A model generated the notes under the pieces. That model searched no databases, was not told the DNA's origin, and saw only the letters and a list, made by a program, of their open reading frames with translations. A program made the translations under genes and the position numbers. Of a stretch of 64,000 nt of DNA, positions 51,372 through 63,476 are shown piece after piece (positions within the stretch are counted from its first letter, which is position 1; each line of letters opens with the position of its first letter). The DNA lies in contig NC_066579.1 in the NCBI RefSeq assembly GCF_024323335.1, forward strand, positions 358,360,665-358,424,664, read 5' to 3'. Origin of the DNA: Lathyrus oleraceus. Taxonomy: Eukaryota > Streptophyta > Magnoliopsida > Fabales > Fabaceae.

Positions 51372-51728
51372 TTAGATATCGTACTCGGTTAAAGCCATTT
51401 GCCATCGGGCTACTCTACCGGTTAGAGTCGGCTTCTCAAAGATGTATTTGACAGGATCCATCTTAGAGATCAACAATGTCGTATGAGTGAGCATGTATTG
51501 TCTTAAACATTTGGCAGCCCATGCTAGTGCGCAACAAGTCTTTTCAAGCATCGAATACCTACTCTCGCAATCAGTGAACTTCTTGCTCAAGTAGTATATT
51601 GCATGCTCTTTTCTACCAGTCTCGTCATGTTGGCCGAGGGCACAACCCATTGATCCTTCGAGAACGGTGAGATACATGATTAATGGTCTACCAGGTACAG
51701 GAGGCATCAGCACAGGAGTTTCTTGCAA
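51372..51728 (-). pseudogene. First RNase H domain of the outer element
   Basis: Same frame as the RT before it. It reads YLTVLEGSMGCALGQHDETG then HAIYYLSKKFTDCESRYSML and ends ARWQMALTEYDI at a TAA (51372-51374), where related elements usually have Gln. Confidence 0.85.
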
Positions 51729-51851
51729 ATATTCCTTTATTTTCTCAAATGCGTCTTGGCAGTCATTGTTCCAAATGATGGCTTGATCCTTTCGAAGAAG
51801 TTTGAAGATTGGATCACAAGTGGCAGTGAGGTGAGATATGAACCTAGCAAT

Positions 51852-52772
51852 TTAGTTCAATCTACCTAGGAATCCTCGGACTTCCTTCTCGGCTTTGGGT
51901 GCAGGCATAACTTGTATGGCCTTTACTTTCTCGGGATCTACTTTGATGCCACGTTGATTGACAATAAAACCTAACAATTTTCCAGATCTTACCCCAAATG
52001 TGCATTTGTTGGGATTAAGCCTCAATTTGAACTTCCTCAGCCTCTCAAACAGCTTTTCTAGATTGACAAGGTGTTCTTCTTCGGTTTGAGACTTGGCTAT
52101 CATGTCATCTACGTAGACCTCAATCTCTTTATGGATCATATCGTGAAAGAGAGTGACCATGACTCGTTGGTATGTGGTGTCGACGTTCTTCAATCCAAAA
52201 GGCATCACCTTGTAGCAGAAGGTGCCTCATGGTGTTATGAAAGTGATTTCCTCCATATCTTCTTGAGACATGCGAATCTGGTTATAACCGGAGAAACCAT
52301 CCATAAAAGAGAAAACAGAGAACTGAGCGGTATTATCTACTAACACGTCAATGTGTGGCAGTGGAAAGTCATCTTTGGGACTTGCTCTATTTAGATCTTT
52401 ATAATCTATGCACATTCTTACTTTTCCATCCTTATTAGGTACAGGAACAATGTTAGCTATCCATTGAGGATAATTGGAGATCGCTAGGAAGTCGGTGTTG
52501 AGTTGCTTTTGTACCTCCTCCTTGATTTTCATAGCCATGTCAGGACAGTTCCTTCGTAGCTTTTGCTTTACTGGAGGGCATTCTTCTTTAAGGGGTAGAT
52601 GGTGGACCACAATGTCAGTATCGAGGCCGGGCATATCTTGGTATGACCATGCAAACACATCTTTGTATTCCTTCAAGAGCTCAATCAATTTTGTCTTCAC
52701 CTCGTCTTGTAGAGCGGAGCCGACTCGAACTTCTTTCGCTTCCTCATCTATCCCAAGGTTAATCACTTCCAC
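51852..52772 (-). pseudogene. Reverse transcriptase of the outer Tat element
   Basis: One frame with a TGA at 52227-52229, where the family has Trp (ITP-stop-GTF), and a TAA at 51852-51854. Motifs: WIANIVPVPNKDGKVRMCID, FSFMDGFSGYNQI (first catalytic Asp), MPFGLKN, VYVDDMIAKS (YVDD catalytic pair), and LNPNKCTFGV. It begins after an acidic spacer that overlaps 52763-53077 in another frame. Confidence 0.92.
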
Positions 52773-53198
52773 TGATTCTTCGTGCGACTGGATGACTTTT
52801 TCCTCCTACTTGAGCAGCCTTGCCAATTCTTTTGGGAGTTCGGCCTCTTCCTCACACTCTTCATCAGCTTGATTAATCCGGTTGTCAAAGTCGTATGAGA
52901 CCGTATCAGAATTGTCATTGGTGGTTGTCGAGGATGATCTGCATGATTTAAGGTCCACGCTTTTATTGGTATGAAAGAAAGGATGATTTGTAATTTTTTT
53001 TTAAAAAGAAAAATGCCATTTAAAAAAGGTGAAATAAATAAATGAAAGGCAAGGATCTCAAAATTGATTGCGAACATGAACCTTTTTCATTAATGATTAA
53101 TAAGGAAATTTGATGAGGCCCTACAAATGATTCCCCCATGCATTGGGCTTGACATGGGTTCTTTTGATAAAAAAAAGGAAGGAAAACAACATTGGGAA

Positions 53199-53624
53199 TT
53201 ACATTTCAATCAAGGTCACTTTAGGTATTTCAATCTCGGTCCATTTGGTGGCACCCTTTCCATTAGTCTTTGTGAAGATCAACCCAACATTTTCTTCTTC
53301 TTCTTCTTCTTCCACGGCACAGATACGATTGTCATCAAGGTAACCAGCGCTTGAGAAGTTTTCGGATAGCGGGAGCACTGATCCCCTTGTAGCTATCGGC
53401 GCATGCTTCTTCAAATTCTGGGAGTTGTATCCTAAACTGGTGCGGTCCTTGTTGGCAGGAAGTTCAAGCAATCTTCCCCATCCTTGGGGGTGTCCATCCT
53501 TTATGATTGTCAGGGCGTCTTTAAGAGATGCCATTGGAGATTCGACATCTTTTGATTCATCCCTTGCTGGGCAAACCATTTCAACATTGATAACTTCAAA
53601 TGATTGGAATGGGATTTCCCTCAT
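53199..53624 (-). pseudogene. Protease-RT spacer with G-patch-like motif
   Basis: 141 codons in a different phase from the protease frame, so there is a frameshift near 53630. It contains GWGRLLELPANKDRTSLGYN, typical of the region between protease and RT in Tat elements, then an acidic Glu run. Ogre elements carry an intron near here. I could not place splice sites in 52900-53190. Confidence 0.65.
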
Positions 53625-53637
53625 CTCCCCTTCTCCT

Positions 53638-54237
53638 TCAACGTATCAAAGATGCGAGGTGACTTACCATAATGTCCTCCTCACCCTCGACAACAACTAG
53701 TTTATCATCAGCTAAGAATTTCAACTTTTGGTGGAGCGTTGAAGTGACTGCACCAGCTGAATGGATCCAAGGCCTCCCAAGCAGACAACTGTAGGCTGGA
53801 TAGATATCCATTACGAAGAAAGTGATAAGGAAAGCATGGGGACCAATCTTCATAGGAAAATTCACCTCACCGATTACAGTTCTTCTAGTCCCATCAAATG
53901 CTCTTACTATAAGCTCACTCGGCTTCATTACGAGTCCCTCAACAGTTAGTTTAGCAAAGGAGCTCTTAGGCATCACATTGAGGGAAGACCCGGTGTCTAC
54001 CAAAACTCATGATAGGACTGTGTCCACGCACTCAATAGAAATTTGGAGGGCCTTGTTATGATTCCTCCCCTCGGTGGGAAGCTCTTCATCACTGAAACCC
54101 AAGCTTAAGCTAGTAGCGATATTGTTAACTACTCCTTCAAACTGACAAACAGATATCTCTTGCGGTACGTGAGTTGTCCTCAGAAATTTTACCAAAGCAT
54201 CTCTATGGGCCTCCGAGCATATTAATAAAGACAACAT
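53638..54237 (-). pseudogene. Protease of the outer Tat element
   Basis: Same frame as gag, broken by a TGA at 54007-54009 and ending in TGA at 53638-53640. The aspartic-protease site is VDTGSSLNVMP, followed by LLGRPWIHSAGAV. The part before the stop (LLICSEAHRDALVKFLRTTH) links gag to protease. Confidence 0.85.
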
Positions 54238-54348
54238 TGAGATCTTCGAGGGTGTCTGGTTAAGCTGATCAACTACTCGATAATCGCTTTTCTTGATAAT
54301 GCGTAAGAACTCGTCTACTTCATTCGAAGGTGCGGGGTCTTGTCTTTT

Positions 54349-56082
54349 CTAAGCACCATCAATTCGTTTGCCTTTGTCTGAAGTTGAAGGATTGATAGTT
54401 CCAATTGGAGTGGGTGTCGGTGCAAATATCCTTCCACTTCTCGTGATTCCGCTAGTGTCGGTGATATTGATCATTGGATCACTAGACTTTAACGGTTCTT
54501 CTTGAATCTTCTGACCATGAATGTAGACTGAGGTGTCATATATCCATGGGACTGCCTTGGTGTTAACATATGGGAATGGTGTGGGAACTGTTATTATGAT
54601 TGGAGTAACTGGATTTTTCGACAGAGTTAACTGAGAGAAGTCATATGGAATTTGCAGAGGAGGGACTTCGTCGTATGGTATCTCGAGGGTAGACACATCT
54701 TCCTTTGTGGACGGGAAGTCTACCACCAAGATCCCTTGGTCCATTAATTGTTGTATGAAAGACTTCAACGTTCTACATTGTTGTGGGTTAATCAGACAGT
54801 GTTCACAGTCATTACTATAGATGGGAAAGGCATTATCCTTCATTAAAGCATTCTTGATCTCGATGAGTGGTGTTTTTAACTCGTCCACACAGGATATCAA
54901 CCTCCTTCCATTGTCAGCTTCCATCATATTCACTGATGCATTGTTGTAAGGGGGCATCGGGTTATTATTTACATTCGGCCTCTTGGGAGCGAACGTGATT
55001 GCCTTAGAATCAATAAGATCTTGAACCTTGTACTTTAATGCTTTACAATTCTCGATCGAATGCCCAGGAGCGCCAGAATGAAATTCACAGCGGGCATTTG
55101 CATCATAACCGGGAGGAAGAACCGCTGGTGGGGGTCCTAACTCCCTTAGTTGTACAAGTGATCCCCTCAATAAATATGGTAGAATATGGCTATAAGGCAT
55201 GAGAACTGTGTCAAATCTTCTCTCGGGCCTTCGCATCCTTTGTTGTTGTTGATATTGTGGTTGCTGACGTTGTGATTGATGTTGATACCGTTGTTGTTGT
55301 TGAGTTTGAACAGGAATTGCAAATGGTTGTTGTTGACTTGGTTGGATGGGAGCTATGGAGGCTACTTGTGGATAAGTGAGATTTCTTGTTCGAATGATGG
55401 AGGCGGAATTGGTCTCACCTTCTCGTTTTTTACCGTAGGGAACAAAAGGTTTCTTCGATGCACTACAAGTATTGGCAGAGTTCTGGATCTTTCCCATTTT
55501 AATCATATTTTCTATCCTTTCACCGGCTAAGACCAGGTCGGAAAAGCCCGAAGAGGTGCTCCCTACCATTCTATCAAGGTATGGACCTTGCAGGTTTCCC
55601 ATAAACATGTCTACCAGTTCTCTTTCTAGCAATGGGGGTTGTACCCTAGCAGCTAATTCCCTCCACCGTTGGGCATACTCTTTGAAGGACTCCTTAGACT
55701 TCTGAGTCAGATTTTGCAACTGCGTGCGATTAGGTGCCATATTAGTGTTGTATTGATAGTGCTTGAGGAATGCCTCAGCCATTTCCCTCCATGTGTGAAT
55801 ATGGTTGCCCTCAAGTTGCATGTACCAATCCAAAGATGCCCCACTGAGGGAATCCTGGAAAAAATGCATTAAAAGTTTATCATCGCTGGAATAGGCAGCC
55901 ATCTTTCGGCAGTATGCCCTAATGTGCGTCCTAGGGTCGCTATTTCCCTTATATTTTTCAAAGTCCGGAACTTTGAACTTGGCCGGAATGATGACCCCAG
56001 CTACCAAGCACATTTCTGCCGCATCAAGGCCCAAAACATCAGTGCTCCCCATTTCCTTGAGCTTTTCGTCGATAGCCTTCAC
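54349..56082 (-). pseudogene. Gag of the outer Tat/Ogre-lineage element
   Basis: 577 codons read from a GTG at 56082, just after an in-frame TAG, so the true N-terminus lies upstream and is cut off. Capsid signature: FEKYKGNSDPRTHIRAYCRK and LLMHFFQDSLSGASLDWYM. A Gln-rich stretch lies near residues 255-290, and a zinc-knuckle-like CEFHSGAPGHSIENC near 335. It ends at TAG (54349-54351) before the protease in the same frame. The long ORF1 seen upstream of gag in classical Ogre elements is absent. Confidence 0.9.
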
Positions 56083-56706
56083 CTTTCTCTAAGTGATCTA
56101 CTCTAAGACACTGCCCCTAGAGTCATGGACTTTCTTGACTGTCAGCCGCTTATGTCAATTTACTTGCCAGGCGACTGCTCCATCAAAGTCATCTACTCTA
56201 AGTGAGATCTTCATATTGACCCTTACGAGGAAGGCACCTCGGTGGCCTTTACTACGTGACCATCGGTCTAGGCTAGCCATAATTTTAAAGGTTCTAAAAA
56301 GGGTCTTAGGGTCATTGACTCTAGTAAAAGAAAAGATGCTTATGCCGAAAGCACGATGGACATCAATCCCCTTAAGAGAATCTACCACTAAGTGAGGTTC
56401 TCGTACGACCCTAACGAGGAAGGCACCTCGCGGATCAATACTACTCAACCTCTCATATCTCAAGCAAAACTCTCAGACTCGGGTGGGGAGTCCTTCACAC
56501 AAGGTTTTTTCCTTTGCAATCATTATTGCTTCCAAAAATTCTTCGTCACAGAACCAAAGTTTCGAACCAACAGGCAAACAAAGAAAATATGTACAGGTTA
56601 GCAATAAAAGCAGTATATACCGAAAAAAAAGATAATAGATAAATCTCTACGTATGTAAAAGAGAAACAACGCAAACTAGGCTAGACTTGCTTAGGGAATT
56701 TTGGTG
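56083..56706 (-). other. Leader of the outer element with an internal duplication
   Basis: Between primer site and gag. Two copies of CGAGGAAGGCACCTCG (56226-56241 and 56415-56430), 189 bp apart, can each form a 5-bp-stem hairpin. The minus-strand frame 56155-56463 reads through both as RGAFLVRV. Confidence 0.5.
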
Positions 56707-56724
56707 TCCCCAGCAGAGTCGCCA
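56707..56724 (-). promoter_or_regulatory. Primer-binding site of the outer element (tRNA-Arg type)
   Basis: Minus-strand TGGCGACTCTGCTGGGGA, two bases inside the LTR end. This is the site I know from Ogre/Tat elements, which use a tRNA-Arg primer. Confidence 0.8.
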
Positions 56725-56726
56725 GC

Positions 56727-59668
56727 TGTCGCTACCGGAATTTCACGATAACGAAACCGGGACTAAAGAGATGCCAAAGAGAGGCAAAGTCAGAAGAGTC
56801 GCCACCGAATTTTATTTAGTTTACCTCTATCAGAGAGGAGACGGGAAATAATCGATAAAACCCTCGGAAAGGAGACGCGCACGGGAAGCGCTAAAAGAGA
56901 ATAAGGAATCAGTCTCGCAATCGAGATTTGAGTTCGGAAGTCGGTTACGTAAGGGGAAGGTATTAGCACCCCTTACGTCCATGGTACTCCATGGGAACCA
57001 TTTGGGTTGTTTTACATACATGGGATTTATCTATCATTGTTTTATTTTCAAAAGAATGTGTGAAAGGGGGGGGGGATGTTTTTGTTATTATAGTGCTCGC
57101 CAAGGATTGAGCCCCTTGTGCCTACGTATCACTCATTCGGGGATGAGGAATCAGAGCTCCGTAGTTCAGAGTAGAAAATGTTTCTGTGTTGGTTGATTTT
57201 ACCTTTGAAAAAAGGGTTTTTGGGATGATGCCCTAAGGCACAAAAATGAGTTTGATGAGTTGTATTATTTTTACCTTGAATAAGGGTTTTATGAAATGAG
57301 TGTTTGTGATTATATTGTACTAAAGCCTATGGGCGGAGGTGATTATTCTAGACAACAAGCCAAGCGTCTTGCGTCCAAAATAATCAGAGTAAGGGTAGGA
57401 ATGCTCCATTCTTACTCATTCTCCACCACTTAAGGCTCGTGGCGCACAATAATAGTCGTAATTATTAAATATTTTTGAATTTGGTTATGAAAATGCCGCT
57501 TGACGTTGAATCAAGGGTTTGTTTTATTTGATTATGAAATTTGGCTTATGCGACATGAATGCAAAGTAACCAACAAGAAATTAAAGGGGTCTCATTGTAA
57601 GGTAGCCCAAGAGAAAGCCTTTTGTGTGCGAAAGTGACCTAAGCTAAACAAAGGATAATGGTCTTACAAACATGTCCCCCTAAGGTGGTGCCATGATGCC
57701 ATTCTTACAACATGAATGTAAGTTACAAATAAAATCCAACATATACAAAGTATCACAAAGATAAGGAAAAGACCTCCAAACAAGGGTCCTAAAATGAAAT
57801 TCTCTAAGTCCAAGTTGATTAAGAGTGGAATGGATATTTTTGTCTTATCATTTTATCATGTTTTTTTTGTTTTTAATGTTTGATGACAATAAAATAAATA
57901 ACAAGCAAATAAACATGCATGATGAATTTATACAATGATGATGATGATGAGTACTTTAATGTAAATTACAAGGTAATGACATAAAAGTAAATTACAAGAT
58001 AAAGAAACAATATCACAATAATAATGGTTAGTGAATATAAATGATATAAAACAAATATAAGTCAATAATACCAAAATCACAATAACAAAGGTTAATGATA
58101 AACAAAATTAATGAAGTATAATTAATGGTTAGTAACATGTACAAAAATGAATAATTTTTAAGACTATTTTTCTAGGCCAAATAGACTTAAAATATGACAC
58201 ATTAAGGGATAGCTTATCATTGATGCAAAGTATTGAAGATGATTAAAAAATCAACTAACAATAGATTTTTAACAAAGAAAGTTATGCAGCCATAAGTCCA
58301 TCTATTAATCATTTTAAAAAAAGTGATTTGTTCTCTTTCTTTTGTTTTTATTCCTCTTTTATTTAATAAGATAAAAAGGTAGTAAATAAATTAGTATAAT
58401 ATAAATGATATAGTTAGATAACAATAAACATAAACATAAAATACTTGAAATAAAGTGAACAATAAAATAAATTGCAAAAAAAATAAAATGCAATAATATA
58501 AATGTTAGAAGTTAGTAGCTAGTGAACATAAACATAAAGTAAATGAAATAAAATGAACAATAAAATAAATTGCAAGAAATTAAAGTGCAATAATATAAAC
58601 GTTAGGAGTTAGTAATTAGTAGTTAGTAATTAGTAGTTAGTAACAATAAGCAAATGGATTAGCAAATTAATGTAAAGACATGGTTTCATCTATGCATCAA
58701 ATGACCCAAATATGGTTAAAATAAAGGCAATCTATCAATGCCTCAAAGTATCATGAATGATCTATTGATCAACCATTAATAGGTTTGAAACATTGAAGAT
58801 TTAATCAACTCTAAACAACCATGGTCATGATCTAATAGAACTCATCAACCAAAAAAATACAACAACAAGGCCATAATAAAAGAAAATGATAACACACACA
58901 AAGCAACCACAAAAAGGTTAACAAAAAGATAGTAAGAGTAAAAAATCTTTTAAAAAAAGTGAGTAAACCAAAGTCAATCATTTTTTGCAAGCTTGAATCT
59001 AAATCATCTCAAAAGACCAACCAAGAACAAGCAACCATTTTTAATATAAAAAAAAAGAACCAAAAAGTTAAAAAGTTTAAGTTAAAATCATTACCCACAA
59101 AATATGAAAAAAGCTAGGTAGAAATGGTGTTGAGTTTGATTGTGAAGCAAGGGGTTTGGGATGAAAATATTTGTGGTGAAAGCTTAGTAAAGGGATTGGG
59201 TTATGGGTGTTAGAGAGTGAGAAATTTTGAGGAAAAAATATGAAAATGGAAAAAAGTTGGTGACGGTGACTTTTGAGAGAGAAAGGTTTTTTTTTTTTTT
59301 GATTTAGGTTTGGAGAAGAGGGGTTGGATGATATTTTTTCAGAATTTTGGGGGGCTAGAAAGCATGAAAAATGAGGGGGAATAGCGCATCTATTTATAGG
59401 GAAAGCAAGTGGGAAAGTGGGGGGAACCAAATACCCTTTGTGAAAAAAAAGGCTTATTTTTTGTGTTTGCGTAGGGGAAATCGATTTACCTAATTGGGTA
59501 AATCGATTTCCATTTTTTTTAAATTCATGCCTTGAGTCCATGCAATATGCCTTTGGTTATGAATGTTAATATAATTATGGGGACGGAACAATGAATAAAT
59601 ATATGTGTAATAGGATCATAGATCTGATGAAAGTTGTTTCGGAGTAGGGTGAATTTTGGGGTATGACA
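56727..59668 (-). repeat. 5' LTR of the outer Tat element (2,942 bp)
   Basis: Aligns along its length with 30550-33503. It is followed on the plus strand by GAGAG (59669-59673), the right target duplication. TATA box CTATAAATAG at 59390-59399 (minus). Confidence 0.95.
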
Positions 59669-60031
59669 GAGAGGATTGGGGCAAAACTAGAGGGGAGAGC
59701 TATTGAGTCACTACCTAAGAATATATCCTTTTAGCTTACAGAGGATAAGGATAAAAAAGATCTTTCTGAAAGTGCTACGATATAACTCTTCGAGGCATAG
59801 CGACCTTCTTTAAGCCATATTGACGTCGTGTCAAAGACTCTTTATTCTAGGTTAGCTCTCGAGTAAGCGAGAAAGAAAGCATTCTTCGCTCCATGAAAAC
59901 AAGTAAGTATATCTTTAGTGAGCAAGAAGAATAGAATGCTCAATATCAACAGGATGTACCTTATCCCTTTGCCCAGTCAAGTCCCTCTTTAGCATCTCAA
60001 AAATTCGCGTTGTTCATAAAACATAAAAAGA
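59669..60031. other. NUMT segment 3, up to the assembly gap
   Basis: About 360 bp of mitochondrial-type composition directly after the outer element, hence the continuation of segment 2. No gene is seen. Confidence 0.6.
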
Positions 60032-60531
60032 NNNNNNNNNNNNNNNNNNNNNNNNNNNNNNNNNNNNNNNNNNNNNNNNNNNNNNNNNNNNNNNNNNNNN
60101 NNNNNNNNNNNNNNNNNNNNNNNNNNNNNNNNNNNNNNNNNNNNNNNNNNNNNNNNNNNNNNNNNNNNNNNNNNNNNNNNNNNNNNNNNNNNNNNNNNNN
60201 NNNNNNNNNNNNNNNNNNNNNNNNNNNNNNNNNNNNNNNNNNNNNNNNNNNNNNNNNNNNNNNNNNNNNNNNNNNNNNNNNNNNNNNNNNNNNNNNNNNN
60301 NNNNNNNNNNNNNNNNNNNNNNNNNNNNNNNNNNNNNNNNNNNNNNNNNNNNNNNNNNNNNNNNNNNNNNNNNNNNNNNNNNNNNNNNNNNNNNNNNNNN
60401 NNNNNNNNNNNNNNNNNNNNNNNNNNNNNNNNNNNNNNNNNNNNNNNNNNNNNNNNNNNNNNNNNNNNNNNNNNNNNNNNNNNNNNNNNNNNNNNNNNNN
60501 NNNNNNNNNNNNNNNNNNNNNNNNNNNNNNN
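60032..60531. other. Assembly gap (500 N)
   Basis: Exactly 500 N, a conventional spacer of unknown true size. The open frames of X residues over it are artefacts. Confidence 1.
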
Positions 60532-60653
60532 GCTGTTAAATTTTCTTCCAATATCGATTAAATCATCTAATACCCTTTCCTTAGTATCCTTTTCATATGC
60601 TCTCTCTCTCTCTCTCGATCTTATATATATATATTATATCACTATATATATAT

Positions 60654-60696
<43 letters not shown>

Positions 60697-60710
60697 ATAT
60701 ATATATATAT

Positions 60711-60765
<55 letters not shown>

Positions 60766-60840
60766 AGAGAGAGCGAGAGAGAGAGAGAGCAATATGGAAA
60801 GACTATTAGATGATTTAATCGTTATTGGAAGAAAATTTAA
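60532..60840. repeat. AT-rich palindrome with two inverted arms
   Basis: Left arm 60532-60600 and right arm 60783-60835 are inverted copies (core TTAGATGATTTAATCG). Each passes into a CT/AG run (60601-60617 and 60764-60790), around a long AT-rich centre. The right arm lacks about 14 bp present in the left arm and in the copy at 52-115. Confidence 0.85.
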
Positions 60841-61725
60841 TAAAACCGATGTTAAACTACGTGCACACCAAGTTAAACTACGTGAAATATAGATTAATAA
60901 AACCGATGTCTGCAAACTTGATTTTGAAATTTTTTGTCCGTTGTTTTGACACATATTTGACAATTGATTCAACCGATATGTTTGTAGATTCGAAAATTTA
61001 TTTCAACTAACATTCTAGCCATTATGCGATATGGAATGCATGTTATGCTATATAGATATGCAACAACTATGATGAATGTATTGAATCGGGATTCAGGGTC
61101 AAAATCAGGGTATGACAAGTAGCTAAACCCCTCAATGATAGGGGGTGTCCCTGAATTAGATCTGTAATGACTTTGAGTTTACGATTGTATGAATAATATT
61201 GTTTTTATGAAAATCTTTTGATGTGTTTAATGTTTTCTCTTTCGGACCAATTGAGATTGTTGTATGATTATCAATTAGCCTGGACCGCCATTGGTAAGAT
61301 TTTCATAAGATTACTCTGCAGTAGATATCACCTAGGACCAGAGATACCCTATACGAATAAGAGCATTCTTGATATAATAAGGCTTAATTTCATTGATAAT
61401 TTCCTATGGACATAAAAATTAGGGTTAAATGATTAAAGATTTTCTCATTAAGGACTTGGGAGAAAATACCCTTGAGAACTGGTAGTAATTGATATTTGTT
61501 GATACGATAGTGATTCGGAGTTGTTACAGGGATAAATTATACACCTTCCCTAGCATTGTTCCTCTTCTACTTGAGTTTTACAAAAGAATACCCTTATTTT
61601 ACATTATTAATTTCCTTTACTTGATTTTTATAATTTTGAATTAAAAAACCCGAACACTAGTTTTTGTTTAATTGAACCATGAATTGAACTCGATATTAAG
61701 TTACGGTCCTTGAGATCGACATTCG
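60841..61725. other. Nuclear intergenic DNA with a short LTR-end remnant
   Basis: No gene. The stretch ending at 61117, GGGTCAAAATCAGGGTATGACA on the plus strand read in two parts (GGGTCAAAATC and AGGGTATGACA), resembles the U3 ends of both Tat-lineage LTRs here, so 61000-61117 is probably an LTR remnant. Direct repeats of TTAAACTACGTG occur near 60853 and 60874. Confidence 0.4.
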
Positions 61726-62871
61726 CAATGGCGAAGCCAGATAAAAAAATTTGGGATGGCCGCTAACGTAAAATAAAGATTATAAATAAAATGTAAATAG
61801 TATTTTAAATAAAACATTAAAGTTAAAATAAATACAAAGTTAATTACTAAAAATTTAAATTACATGACTTAAAACTACCTTAAAGTAATGCTTTACGCGT
61901 TCCGAGTGACTTGAAATCGTCAATAATTGATTCCGAACTAATGTTTGCACTAATCTCCCTTTCAATATATACTGTCATGCTATCTCCAAGAAACCCATCA
62001 TCCATCTTGTTTCTCAACTTAGTCTTAATAATTTTCATTGCTGAAAAATACCTCTCAGTTGTGGTCGTAGAAACGGGAAGAGTCATGATAAGACGAAGTA
62101 GTCTATCAATCAAGAAGTAAGTTTCAGCCTGTCCAGATGCAACCAAACATGAACATAGTTCTTGAATAGTTGATAAATTATTCAAGTTTGATGCTTGACG
62201 AGCAACAAATAGAAAATGTTGGAGTTGAAATTGCAAATTATTCTTCTCTTGATCACTAAAATCCATAGGATAATATTTTTCAACTAAAGAACAAATAATA
62301 TCAATGCTAAAAGTTTTATATCCATCCTTAGGAGATAAAGAACAAGAAAGAGTTAACAAATCCATTGTCTGCTCACTGAATCTGTTATTCAACTCTTGTA
62401 ACTGTTTGTCAATGGTAGTGAAAAAGATTTCAACTTTAAAGTAATGTTGAAGTGTGACTTGATTCTCTTCAAGACGGGAGCGTCTAAATCTTGTTGTTGA
62501 ATGAACATCATTAAGATCAGGAATCTCAATACCATGCTTTTCACAAAAAGATACCACTTTAGTAAACAATATATCCCAACCATTTTCTCTCAAACCTTGA
62601 ATAAGATGTTTTGTTGAACGAACCAAGTTCATAGCATTAACTACATCTTGATTTTTTTTGTAAGGCTTGACAAAGCATATCTGTTATTCCCATGATTTCT
62701 TTCATCAAGTGCAAAATAAATATAAAATCAAATGCCTTCAAGTAATTGTAACAACTATCTGCATCCCCACGTGTAGCATAACTCCCTCTATCTTTTGCAA
62801 AAAAAATTAAAACTAAACAAGTTGCTTCATACATGTTTATCAAGCTAGAAATTGAATCGTAATGTGATCCC
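61726..62871 (-). mobile_element. 3' part of a hAT transposon
   Basis: The terminal-repeat-like end CAATGGCGAAGCCAG at 61726-61740 resembles the CAGTGGCGGAGCCAG ends of plant hAT elements. The transposase lies on the minus strand at 61880-62871. The 5' part is cut off by the LTR element starting at 62872, so the second end cannot be seen. Expected 8-bp duplication on this side: GACATTCG-like, ending at 61725. Confidence 0.65.
61880..62871 (-). pseudogene. hAT transposase C-terminal part, frameshifted and truncated
   Basis: The 250-codon frame 61880-62632 ends with the hAT dimerisation region: RLLRLIMTLPVSTTTTERYF, then SAMKIIKTKLRNKMDDGFLG. An upstream frame, 62637-62843 and a little beyond (YLKAFDFIFILHLMKEIMGI), is the preceding part of the same protein, shifted by one base at a run of A (minus strand) near 62650. 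The family (zinc-finger MYM-type-1-like hAT transposases) carries a TTF zinc finger at its N-terminus, which is missing. DNA cutting and joining of the transposon would be its role; this copy is dead. Confidence 0.85.
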
Positions 62872-63104
62872 TGTTAGATGCCCAAGTTTGCTTATTTGAG
62901 CTATCAAATGTGGGCATCTTTCACTCCTTTTTGTCGAAAAAGTGTTCGAAACCGCCCTTGCTTTTGTTGATTTGCAATATTATGTGAAATGATCTTGGTA
63001 CCTTTAATTTGTGTGTTATTGTGCCGGAATTAGGCATGAAATAGTAGAAAACTAAGGCACAAGAAAGATGGCAAAGGAACCAAGAAAGAAAGCAAACATA
63101 AGCA

Positions 63105-63450
63105 AGCTCGCTAGGCGAGTGAGGTAGCGAAGTATTCGCTAGGCGAGCACGCAGCGAGATGCCAGCGAACACTCCCAGACTTGGACAGAACCAAAAAGAT
63201 CAAAACTCGATGTGGCGAGGGAAGTAGCAAAGTATTCGCTAGGCGAGCAAGTAGAGAACACTTCCAGTCGCAAAAGCATCAAGACTCGCTGGAGCGAATG
63301 AGAGAAGCGAGGGCTTCGCCTAGCGAAGGATTGTTTGCCTAGCGAACAGATGCAAACTTGTCTGGGATGATTCCTCTGGACGCAGGCTCTTCTGGTGACT
63401 TATTTTGGGGCTCGCTAGGCGAACCATTCTGCTCGCCTAGCGAGCATGAC
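63105..63450. repeat. CGCTAGGCGAGC inverted-repeat cluster
   Basis: The motif TCGCTAGGCGAG and its complement CTCGCCTAGCGA occur about seven times, intact or degenerate (near 63106, 63138, 63237, 63317, 63337, 63411 and 63432), in both orientations, upstream of the TATA box. Confidence 0.8.
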
Positions 63451-63466
63451 AACTCAGCAACCATTT

Positions 63467-63476
63467 CTATAAGTAG
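63467..63476 (+). promoter_or_regulatory. TATA box of the right-hand LTR
   Basis: TCTATAAGTA about 600 bp into the element and just downstream of the inverted-repeat cluster. Confidence 0.5.

Noticed and set aside
59077..59541. 154-codon minus-strand frame, with a partial copy at 32887-33258
   Set aside because: Inside the outer LTR U3 next to the TATA box; low-complexity Ser/Phe/Lys composition.
59997..60561. Open frames of about 184 codons on both strands
   Set aside because: They consist almost wholly of N.
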